A DNA stretch of 6,868 nucleotides, taken from the NCBI GenBank assembly GCA_019308655.1, contig JAFDHS010000063.1:1-6868 (forward strand). The letters run 5' to 3'. Origin of the DNA: Deltaproteobacteria bacterium (lineage in GTDB: Bacteria; Desulfobacterota; Desulfobacteria; Desulfobacterales; JAFDHS01). This document shows, piece by piece, positions 1 through 5,529 of this stretch (positions are counted from its first letter, which is position 1; the number at the start of each line of letters is the position of its first letter). Made by a program: the position numbers and the translations under genes. The notes under the pieces were generated by a model, which saw only the letters and a program-made list of their open reading frames with translations, was not told the DNA's origin and ran no database searches.

Positions 1-583
1 AGAAATCCAGGTTTTCCTTACCCCCGGAAAGAGTGAATCGGCCAAGATAATGATCCTCCTCGCCAATCTCACCTGAGACCGTGCTATGCACTCCCTCCTT
101 TCCCTTTTTGGTGATGAGGTTTATGACACCGCCAAGTCCACCCTGGCCGTATAAAACGGAATGGTTACCATATGATACTTTTATCTTAGCGATATTCTCA
201 ACGGGAATGATAGACGGATCGAACTGTCCATCAAACGTAGAGTTAAAGGGGATGCCGTCAATGAGCAGAAGAACGTGCCTTGACCGAAAACCCCTCAGGT
301 TCACCCGGGGAACGCCATCGGTCCCTGTTCTGATGTCCAGCCCGGGCAACAGCTCAATGGCTTGGTCCAATGTCCTTGCATTCTTGTTTCGAATATCCTG
401 TGCCGTGATTTCCCGAACCGTAGCGATGGATTCCACGCCATCCCTTTCTCCTGTAACAACCACCTCTCCCAGTGTATAAATATCCGTCTGACTGTTCGGC
501 GTCTGGGAATAAACAGGGACACCCAAAGCCATCCATATGCCTGAAACCATAAAAACAACAAAGCTGCGCCTAAATCTTTTCAT
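1..583 (-). CDS. TonB-dependent outer-membrane receptor, N-terminal part (gene runs off the left edge)
   Basis: The visible 194 residues are the signal peptide and most of the plug domain of a TonB-dependent receptor, which imports a scarce ligand across the outer membrane using energy passed on by TonB. Residues 1-26 form a basic, then hydrophobic, signal peptide with a likely cut after VYS. A TonB-box-like segment, YTLGEVVVTGER (36-47), follows. The plug shows ITAQDI (59-64), LLPGLDI (78-84), VNLRGF (94-99), LLLIDGIPF (105-113) and VSYGNHSVLYGQGGLGGVINLITKK (from 136), all typical of the family. The frame is open to base 1, so the beta-barrel lies outside the window. The ATG at 583 is chosen because AGAAGGA (598-592) lies 8 nt upstream and the signal peptide begins there. 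The ligand (siderophore, cobalamin, metal or other) cannot be read from this part, and no cobalamin riboswitch is visible in the leader. It is divergent from the ddh-like gene. Confidence 0.93.
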   Translation of the reverse strand, partial: MKRFRRSFVVFMVSGIWMALGVPVYSQTPNSQTDIYTLGEVVVTGERDGVESIATVREITAQDIRNKNARTLDQAIELLPGLDIRTGTDGVPRVNLRGFRSRHVLLLIDGIPFNSTFDGQFDPSIIPVENIAKIKVSYGNHSVLYGQGGLGGVINLITKKGKEGVHSTVSGEIGEEDHYLGRFTLSGGKENLDF

Positions 584-628
584 TCCTTTTTTCCTTCTGT
601 TATATCTTACATGACACAAAAGAATCCC

Positions 629-660
629 AAAAAAGAGGACGCCCGTGCTGCATCGCCCTC
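629..660 (-). terminator. Terminator-like hairpin inside the leader of the receptor gene
   Basis: On the minus strand GAGGGCG (660-654) pairs with CGTCCTC (641-635), seven pairs including one G-U, around a 12-nt loop, and is followed directly by TTTTTT (634-629). This is the form of an intrinsic terminator. It lies 46 nt before the receptor's start codon, and no minus-strand gene lies upstream for it to end. It may therefore attenuate receptor expression. No aptamer or leader peptide that would control it was recognised. Confidence 0.5.
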
Positions 661-681
661 CAAACCTAAATTTTGGTGCTA

Positions 682-710
682 CTAATGCCCCATAAGGTTA
701 TTTCTGTCAA
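682..710 (-). promoter_or_regulatory. Candidate promoter for the receptor gene
   Basis: The minus strand has a consensus -35 TTGACA (710-705), a 17-nt spacer and a poor -10 CATTAG (687-682, three of six matches to TATAAT). The predicted start near 675 gives a leader of about 90 nt that includes the terminator-like hairpin. The weak -10 could mean dependence on an activator, or that the promoter lies elsewhere. Confidence 0.33.
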
Positions 711-732
711 AAGAAATTTTATTATTTTGACA
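705..732. repeat. 8-bp inverted repeat between the two divergent -35 hexamers (possible operator)
   Basis: TGTCAAAA (705-712) and TTTTGACA (725-732) are perfect inverted copies separated by 12 nt, so the arm centres are 20 bp apart, about two helical turns. Each arm contains a TTGACA facing outward, one toward the receptor and one toward ddh. The arrangement suits a dimeric regulator controlling both genes. It could also simply reflect two symmetrical promoters. No regulator gene is in the window. Confidence 0.4.
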
Positions 733-756
733 ATGTAATGTTTTTCTTACTTAAAA
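727..756 (+). promoter_or_regulatory. Candidate promoter for the ddh-like gene
   Basis: A consensus -35 TTGACA (727-732) is followed after 18 nt by a weak -10, TTAAAA (751-756). The start would be near 763, giving a leader of about 128 nt that contains a small hairpin (GTCTG 788-792 with CAGAC 802-806). A second weak -35-like site, TTGACT (836-841), lies closer to the gene but has no convincing -10. Confidence 0.28.
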
Positions 757-843
757 CGACTAATACAGACCCTAAAGAACCATAGTTGTCTGTCCGGCAA
801 ATCAGACCGGCAATGTTTTCCCATCTTTTTTTCTTTTGACTCA

Positions 844-869
844 CACATATATACGTGTAATTGTATGTG
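844..869. repeat. AT-rich inverted repeat just upstream of the ddh-like gene
   Basis: CACATA (844-849) and TATGTG (864-869) are inverted copies with 14 nt between them. The right arm ends 9 nt before the Shine-Dalgarno sequence of ddh (AAGGAG, 879-884). It may be an operator or an mRNA hairpin. At six bases per arm it could also be chance. Confidence 0.25.
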
Positions 870-890
870 CAATAAGAGAAGGAGAAAAGG

Positions 891-1805
891 ATGGAGAAAT
901 TGCGTCTGGCTGTCATTGGTTTTGGAAAATTAGGAAAGGCCTGCTCAGAGTTGATATTCAAAAGCAACGACCTTATCCTGACAGGCATTGTACGGCGTCC
1001 CTTAAAAATTGAAGAGTCCCTGCCGGCACCTTTAAGCAAGATCCGAACGGTATCCCATATCAGTGAATTGGGAGAAATTGACGGGGCACTCATCTGTCTT
1101 CCAACCCCGTTCATTATTGAAGCGGCCCACAACCTGCTGCAACATAAAATCCCTATCGTGGAATGTGCCGACCTTCATGGCAAAGCCTTTATGGAGCACA
1201 AGGCCCAAATCTACCGGATGGCCCGTCACCAAAAGGTATCGGCCATCGTAGGGGCTGGATGGGACCCCGGTGTTCTATCCCTGTTGCGCAGCCTTTTCGC
1301 CGTGCTGACTCCCAAAGGAGAGACCCAAATTACCCATCATCCCGGTGTCAGCCTTCATCATACCATCTTTGCGCGGGATCTTTCCGGAGTGAAAGATGCC
1401 CTGACAACCGAACTGAAAACAATGAATGGAAAAACACAGCGCTATGTCTATATTGAACTCAAGCAAGGTGCTGATTTTGAGTCGATAAAGCAAACCATTG
1501 TTTCCGACCCATTGTTTTTGAATGAAGAGACCCTTGTTTTCCAGGTAAATGACATCGCCGCCATGGAGCAGAAAGAATACGGGGTGGTCATGGAACGCAA
1601 AGGACTGTCGGGGCTGGGCGATCACCAGCTCCTTTTACTGGAAGGGCGTTTTAATAAGGCAAACCTCGCGGCCCAGGTGATGGTAGCCGCAGCACGGGCT
1701 TTACCCACTCGCAAACGCGGCGCACTCTCCCTTATGGACCTGCCCATAGGCGCGCTTTGGGGCGACCGGCAACGTCGTTCAGAATCCGAAGAAAATTGGA
1801 CGTAA
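891..1805 (+). CDS. ddh: Diaminopimelate dehydrogenase-like NADP-dependent oxidoreductase
   Basis: Family members reversibly oxidise and deaminate meso-diaminopimelate with NADP+, giving a one-step cytoplasmic route from tetrahydrodipicolinate to the lysine and peptidoglycan precursor. The 304-residue protein is close to the family's usual 300-320. It opens with a Rossmann nucleotide-binding loop, GFGKLG (10-15). The signature GWDPG follows at 123-127, then HPGVSLHH and SGVKDALT, which align with the GPG(L/V)S and PGV..A..T segments of known Ddh, and an Arg (R184, in TQRYVYIEL) that may match the substrate-carboxylate arginine. AAGGAG (879-884) sits 6 nt before the ATG. The family's usual GHS after GPG(L/V)S is LHH here, and other substrate-side positions are hard to align, so a related amino-acid substrate such as 2,4-diaminopentanoate is possible. 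No other lysine-pathway gene is adjacent. Confidence 0.75.
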   Translation: MEKLRLAVIGFGKLGKACSELIFKSNDLILTGIVRRPLKIEESLPAPLSKIRTVSHISELGEIDGALICLPTPFIIEAAHNLLQHKIPIVECADLHGKAFMEHKAQIYRMARHQKVSAIVGAGWDPGVLSLLRSLFAVLTPKGETQITHHPGVSLHHTIFARDLSGVKDALTTELKTMNGKTQRYVYIELKQGADFESIKQTIVSDPLFLNEETLVFQVNDIAAMEQKEYGVVMERKGLSGLGDHQLLLLEGRFNKANLAAQVMVAAARALPTRKRGALSLMDLPIGALWGDRQRRSESEENWT

Positions 1806-2073
1806 TCGAACCCCTCAGAAATCAAAAATTCGGCTATAAGCTCCTCATTAAACGTGAATGTTGTATTTTTTTGTCAGAGCAAGCTAAAAAATGCCACCTC
1901 TACCAAACCTTAACATATTGATATTAAATACTTTTATTAAAAAGCATTTTTAAATAGCACGAATTGCTCCCAAAAGATAAGACTGGAAATAATTAAAGGT
2001 CAATGCAGGATCCCTTTTTCCGACTCAAAAATGAGCAATCCTAAAAATTTTCTTTTGAGTGAGGTGAATCAAC
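1806..2073. other. AT-rich intergenic region between ddh and pgm
   Basis: These 268 nt contain no convincing gene. A T7 run (1866-1872) follows only a three-pair hairpin, so ddh has no strong intrinsic terminator here. CTTTT-ATTA-AAAAG (1931-1944) is a small AT hairpin. TTGATA (1918-1923) is a possible -35, but no good -10 lies at the right distance. The pgm promoter is presumably in this stretch but cannot be placed with confidence. Confidence 0.5.
2023..2060 (+). promoter_or_regulatory. pgm: Stem-loop abutting the pgm ribosome-binding site
   Basis: ACTCAAAA (2023-2030) and TTTTGAGT (2053-2060) form a perfect 8-bp inverted repeat with a 22-nt loop. The right arm ends immediately before GAGGTG (2061-2066), the Shine-Dalgarno sequence for the ATG at 2074. 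In the mRNA the hairpin would stack beside the ribosome-binding site and could affect initiation. As DNA it could instead be an operator. Confidence 0.4.
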
Positions 2074-3720
2074 ATGGCAGTCCATGAATTAGCAGGTAAA
2101 GCGGTGCCAGCTTCAATGCTGGTGAACATTCCACGGCTCGTCAGTGCTTACTACATCAAACAGCCTGATCCGGAAACCCCTGGTCAACAGGTGGCTTTCG
2201 GGACCTCCGGTCACAGAGGCTCGTCTTTAAAAAACAGTTTTAATGAAAAACATGTTCTGGCAATCACTCAGGCAATTTGTGATTACCGTGCGGCTAATAA
2301 GATTACCGGTCCTCTTTTTATCGGCAAGGATACCCATGCGCTTTCCGAGCCGAGTATGGCCTCAGCCCTTGAGGTTTTAGCCGCAAACGGTGTTGAAACC
2401 GTGATTCAGAAAGATTTCGGCTATACACCGACTCCGGTGATTTCGCATGCCATCCTGGTTTATAACCGTCATCGAACATCCGGTCCGGCAGATGGTATTG
2501 TGATTACGCCGTCCCACAATCCGCCGGAGGATGGCGGCTTTAAATACAATCCCCCTCACGGCGGTCCCGCAGATACGGATGTGACACGGTGGGTAGAAAG
2601 CCGTGCTAATAAACTCATGGAAACCAACAACCGCAAAGTCCGGCGAATTCCGTACGACAAAGCCCTTTGCGCGGCAACTACCCGGAAATATGATTATATC
2701 CGACCTTATGTTGACGACCTGAAACATATTATTGATATGGAGGCGATTCGCTCATCCGGCCTCAAAATCGGCGTCGATCCGATGGGCGGGGCGGCAGTCG
2801 ATTTTTGGGAGCCGATAGCCGACACCTACGGACTGAACATTGATATCGTCAATCGGTTCGTCGATCCCACTTTCGGTTTTATGACCGTCGACAAGGACGG
2901 CAAAATACGGATGGACTGTTCCTCCGCTTATGCCATGGAGCGTCTGATTGAGCTGAAGGATAAATATGACATCGCTTTTGGAAACGATCCGGATACGGAC
3001 CGGCACGGTATTGTCGTCCCTGACACGGGTTTGATGAATCCGAATCATTATCTTGCAGTTGCGATTTGGTATCTTTTTCAGAACCGGCCTCAATGGCGTT
3101 CGGATGCAGCGGTGGGCAAAACGCTGGTCAGCAGCAGTATAATTGATAAAGTCGCTGCCCATCTCGGCAAAAAACTGTCCGAAGTTCCGGTCGGCTTTAA
3201 ATGGTTTGTGGAGGGACTGATTGACGGTTCTTATGGGTTCGGCGGTGAAGAAAGCGCCGGCGCGTCCTTTTTGCGCAAAGACGGGACGGTCTGGACAACC
3301 GATAAGGACGGCATCATAATGGATCTTCTGGCGGCTGAAATTACGGCGGTAACCGGTCATCACCCCGGAGAGCATTATCAAACCCTGACCGGCATGTTCG
3401 GCAACCCGATTTATGAGCGCATCGATGCCCCCGCAACATTGGAGCAGAAAGCCGTTCTCAAAAACCTTTCGCCGGATCTCATCCGTGCCTCGACGCTGGC
3501 CGGAGAAAAGATTCTGGCCCGATTGACGGAAGCACCCGGCAACGGGGCACCGATCGGTGGGATCAAGGTCGTTGCTGAAAATGGATGGTTTGCCGCCCGG
3601 CCTTCAGGAACCGAAAATATTTATAAAATTTATGCGGAAAGTTTTAAAGACAGAGCGCATCTCAAGCAGATTCAGACCGAGGCCAAAGCCATCGTCAGCA
3701 ATGTGCTGCTTAATTTTTAG
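2074..3720 (+). CDS. pgm: Phosphoglucomutase, alpha-D-glucose-phosphate specific
   Basis: The enzyme interconverts glucose 1-phosphate and glucose 6-phosphate in the cytoplasm through a phosphoserine intermediate, linking central carbon flow to glycogen and to sugar nucleotides for cell-envelope polysaccharide. At 548 residues it is full length and resembles E. coli Pgm (546) from end to end. All four active-site elements are present: the catalytic serine loop TPSHNPP with Ser147, the Mg2+ loop DPDTDRHG (305-312), the sugar-binding loop FGGEESAGASF (389-399), and the phosphate-binding loop RPSGTE (509-514). The N-terminal FGTSGHRGS is also conserved. The ATG is preceded at 7 nt by GAGGTG (2061-2066). 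The gene appears to stand alone: it is separated by 268 nt from ddh and converges with the J-domain/radical SAM genes. Confidence 0.97.
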   Translation: MAVHELAGKAVPASMLVNIPRLVSAYYIKQPDPETPGQQVAFGTSGHRGSSLKNSFNEKHVLAITQAICDYRAANKITGPLFIGKDTHALSEPSMASALEVLAANGVETVIQKDFGYTPTPVISHAILVYNRHRTSGPADGIVITPSHNPPEDGGFKYNPPHGGPADTDVTRWVESRANKLMETNNRKVRRIPYDKALCAATTRKYDYIRPYVDDLKHIIDMEAIRSSGLKIGVDPMGGAAVDFWEPIADTYGLNIDIVNRFVDPTFGFMTVDKDGKIRMDCSSAYAMERLIELKDKYDIAFGNDPDTDRHGIVVPDTGLMNPNHYLAVAIWYLFQNRPQWRSDAAVGKTLVSSSIIDKVAAHLGKKLSEVPVGFKWFVEGLIDGSYGFGGEESAGASFLRKDGTVWTTDKDGIIMDLLAAEITAVTGHHPGEHYQTLTGMFGNPIYERIDAPATLEQKAVLKNLSPDLIRASTLAGEKILARLTEAPGNGAPIGGIKVVAENGWFAARPSGTENIYKIYAESFKDRAHLKQIQTEAKAIVSNVLLNF

Positions 3721-3785
3721 TGGTGTCGGAAGATAACGATGCCGACGCCGGCGAATCTGAAGGGAATGATAGCGTTGGCTTAGCA

Positions 3786-3809
3786 AATACGGCGTGGTCA
3801 TGGAACGCA
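3786..3809 (+). repeat. 24-nt near-copy of an internal ddh segment (other copy at 1576-1599)
   Basis: This intergenic stretch matches 1576-1599, inside ddh, at 23 of 24 bases; the single difference is C3793 against G1583. It includes the shared core GTGGTCATGGAACGCA. In ddh it encodes the residues around YGVVMER. Flanking similarity stops abruptly on both sides, so this is a short fragment and not a second gene. Confidence 0.7.
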
Positions 3810-3816
3810 GATGCAT

Positions 3817-3844
3817 TTTGCTTCATGCCGGATGAATAAGCAAA
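3817..3844. other. Stem-loop between convergent genes
   Basis: TTTGCTT (3817-3823) pairs with AAGCAAA (3838-3844), and CAT (3824-3826) with ATG (3832-3834), around the loop GCCGG, with a 3-nt bulge (AAT, 3835-3837). It lies between pgm and the convergent J-domain gene and could slow transcription from either side. There is no T-run on either strand, so it is not a standard intrinsic terminator. The rest of the 207-nt spacer (3721-3927) holds the palindrome CGCCGGCG (3746-3753) and a TATAAT (3875-3880) without a matching -35. Confidence 0.35.
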
Positions 3845-3927
3845 GGACGAATATGCCTGATGGTGTGTGAAGGTTATAATAGATGTATCGAGCGAGAGTC
3901 GGATCTGCTATAAATAGAGTAGATTCT

Positions 3928-4260
3928 TCAGGATTCTTTGTTGGCACCGGCGTTTCCCCATAAGGGATCACCGCCAAACCTTTTGAACCACCATTCCTCA
4001 TCCGTCAGGTATTTTCCGATCTCTTCCTTTGAGAATGAATACGCATAGTTATTGCAATAGGTCATTATAATCTTGTATGCTTCATTAATTTTTCCGGTCA
4101 TCTCTTCAGAGAATTCTTTTTTCTCCTGACAGGTGTCAGGATGCCACTTCATAACTAACTTTCTCTGCTGCTCCTTTATTTCCCCCATTGTTGCCGATTC
4201 AGGCAATTCCAGTACCGTTCTCGCCCAGTTAATTTTTTCGTATGTGTTTTTAGGTTCCAT
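3928..4260 (-). CDS. Small J-domain protein (DnaJ-like co-chaperone)
   Basis: J-domain proteins bring substrates to Hsp70 (DnaK) and stimulate its ATPase through an HPD loop. Residues 7-72 of this 110-aa protein form a J-domain: a helix with the basic stretch KEQQRKLVMKW, the intact HPD (40-42), then KINEAYKIIM as helix III. There is no Gly/Phe region, zinc-finger domain or DnaJ C-terminal domain, so this is a stand-alone adaptor and not housekeeping DnaJ. The tail carries an unusual aromatic motif, EEWWFKRFGGDPLWG (88-102), which may be the partner- or client-binding part. An AGAGG lies about 9 nt before the ATG. It starts 24 nt after the stop of the radical SAM gene on the same strand, so the two are probably co-transcribed and may act together. 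The client is unknown. Confidence 0.82.
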   Translation of the reverse strand: MEPKNTYEKINWARTVLELPESATMGEIKEQQRKLVMKWHPDTCQEKKEFSEEMTGKINEAYKIIMTYCNNYAYSFSKEEIGKYLTDEEWWFKRFGGDPLWGNAGANKES

Positions 4261-4284
4261 CTTTATTAACCTCTTAAAACGCCT

Positions 4285-5283
4285 TTATTTATTGCTGATC
4301 TCTTCTTTGAGCATGCAGCATGCGATTTGGTACTCCGGTGTACCGTCACCATTGTAGCTTAAGTTATCGGGTTGTATAAGACGGTTCATCACACATCCTT
4401 CAGGAATATTGAGCTGAAAAAAATCACTTTCGTTGATTTTTTCGGTCGGGGTCAGGTTATTATTTTCAAACACCATGCCGTGAATGGGAAAGTCCTCACA
4501 CAGGGGGCATCGATAGACCCTGCCGTTGGGAAATATAAAATAATTATCCGCAACCAGACCGGCACACTCAAAGGTTTCTTCCGGGCCTAAAAAGACCTTG
4601 GGATAGGTAACGGTTATGCCCAGATCGGCAACTTTTTCCGCTGCGGCCGGAATTGTGTTCAACCACTCTTGTCTTGAAACCTGGCGTATGTTCTGATCGG
4701 TTTCAGCTGATTTCCCCCGGATACCGACAACCTGAATGAAAAACCGGTCGATCCCCAAATCCTTTAAGAGCGGCGTCATCATCTCCAGTTCATGAATATT
4801 CTCCGTGCTTACGGTGTAAATCAGGCTGGTGTTAAATCCCTTTGAATTTGCTTTTTTTATGCCTGCGGTACATTTATCATATGATCCTTTTCCCCGGATC
4901 ATATCGTTGGTTTCCCGGGTGGCGCCATCCAGGCTGAAACTGATATAATCCAATTCGTTGGGTTTGATTTTTGAAAGGATATCATGGAACAGGTAGCCGT
5001 TGGTATCGATGGTTATGGATTTATAACCCAGAGAATTGGCTTTTTTTACGGCCAGGGATAAATCCGGATGAAGCGTGGGTTCTCCGCCGAGAAAGATCAC
5101 ATTGGCCTCCCTGGTCTTGTCGGCAAAGGCCCCTAACCATGCTGCTATGGTCTCTATGGGAAGTGTATTTTTCCCGTGCTGTTCTCTGTTTATATAACAG
5201 TGGCGGCACCTGAGGTTGCAATCCGTAAGGATATGGAAGAAAACGTTTATGGAGTTTTTTGAAAAAGAAACGGTTTTTTTCAT
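4285..5283 (-). CDS. Radical SAM protein with SPASM-like C-terminal cysteines
   Basis: Radical SAM enzymes use a [4Fe-4S] cluster to cleave S-adenosylmethionine and start radical chemistry. This 332-aa protein has the cluster motif CNLRCRHC (Cys22, 26, 29), GGEPT (66-70), DTNGY (93-97) and SFSLDGA (115-121), in the order expected of the barrel. The C-terminal part has Cys240, Gly254 and Cys259, fitting the SPASM start C-X9-15-G-X4-C, then Cys262, Cys297 and a terminal pair Cys322-Cys323, which could bind one or more auxiliary Fe-S clusters. SPASM-type enzymes often modify peptides or proteins, but other jobs (cofactor or heme-related synthesis, anaerobic sulfatase-type maturation) are possible, and no substrate gene was recognised nearby. 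The ATG at 5283 is the only start before an in-frame stop. Its Shine-Dalgarno sequence is very weak (AAAAAG directly before the ATG), so translation may be low. A J-domain gene follows 24 nt downstream. Confidence 0.85.
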   Translation of the reverse strand: MKKTVSFSKNSINVFFHILTDCNLRCRHCYINREQHGKNTLPIETIAAWLGAFADKTREANVIFLGGEPTLHPDLSLAVKKANSLGYKSITIDTNGYLFHDILSKIKPNELDYISFSLDGATRETNDMIRGKGSYDKCTAGIKKANSKGFNTSLIYTVSTENIHELEMMTPLLKDLGIDRFFIQVVGIRGKSAETDQNIRQVSRQEWLNTIPAAAEKVADLGITVTYPKVFLGPEETFECAGLVADNYFIFPNGRVYRCPLCEDFPIHGMVFENNNLTPTEKINESDFFQLNIPEGCVMNRLIQPDNLSYNGDGTPEYQIACCMLKEEISNK

Positions 5284-5330
5284 CTTTTTAAGAATCTTTG
5301 AGGTTTTGTTTTTACTTTACACTGTCCTTA

Positions 5331-5464
5331 TTACTCCAGACACGCCTTTCTTTCAAGAGAATCTTTGCCCGGGAATTCCGGCATTACTGCTCTTGCTATT
5401 CGTGCCATGATTTTATAAAAGTCAACTATTCCGGTTTTTGTCAATAATTAAGTAAGGTGTCCCC
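5331..5464 (-). mobile_element. Relic of a REP-associated tyrosine transposase (IS200-like, RAYT)
   Basis: On the minus strand an ATG at 5408 opens a 25-codon frame beginning MARIARAVMPEFP, which matches the characteristic start of REP-associated Y1 transposases (MARIAR.V.P.FPHH.TQRG). After residue 13 the match ends where HHxTQRG is expected, and the frame stops at 5331. The HUH motif and catalytic Tyr are therefore gone. Upstream (5464 to 5446) is GGGGACACCTTACTTAATT, then a TTGACA (5444-5439) and the palindrome TTTTATAAAA (5411-5420), a leader arrangement I associate from memory with such elements in Desulfobacterota. It fills most of the gap between the J/PilZ and radical SAM genes. An internal deletion that left only the 5' end is the simplest reading. 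The outer ends are not defined. Confidence 0.6.
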
Positions 5465-5529
5465 GGAATCCCCTGAAAGGGCTGGCCTGATGATCTATGG
5501 ATTAGCAAAAAACCAGTCAAAGACAAAAC

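Noticed and set aside
81..479. A plus-strand 132-codon frame opposite the receptor gene.
   Set aside because: The minus strand there encodes a clear TonB plug domain; the plus frame is a low-complexity shadow of it.
584..890. A cobalamin or other metabolite riboswitch in the divergent spacer, suspected because TonB receptors often have one.
   Set aside because: None of the conserved cores I checked by eye (cobalamin, TPP, SAM, c-di-GMP, preQ1, fluoride) is visible on either strand.
1892..1954. A 20-codon ATG frame in the ddh-pgm spacer.
   Set aside because: It has no ribosome-binding site and its AT-rich composition gives such frames by chance.
2752..3381. A 209-codon open frame on the minus strand inside pgm.
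   Set aside because: It lies wholly within the intact pgm reading frame, shows no recognisable motif and has no supporting start context.
3720..3842. A GTG-initiated frame of about 40 codons overlapping the pgm stop, acidic then aromatic (ends AFCFMPDE), resembling a RiPP precursor for the radical SAM enzyme.
   Set aside because: There is no Shine-Dalgarno sequence, the start is GTG, it lies on the opposite strand about 450 nt from the radical SAM gene, and part of it (around WSWNA) is just an alternate frame of the 24-nt ddh repeat.
5331..5408. The 25-codon frame upstream of the radical SAM gene as a precursor peptide.
   Set aside because: Its first 13 residues match a REP-associated transposase N-terminus, which explains it better as a mobile-element relic.
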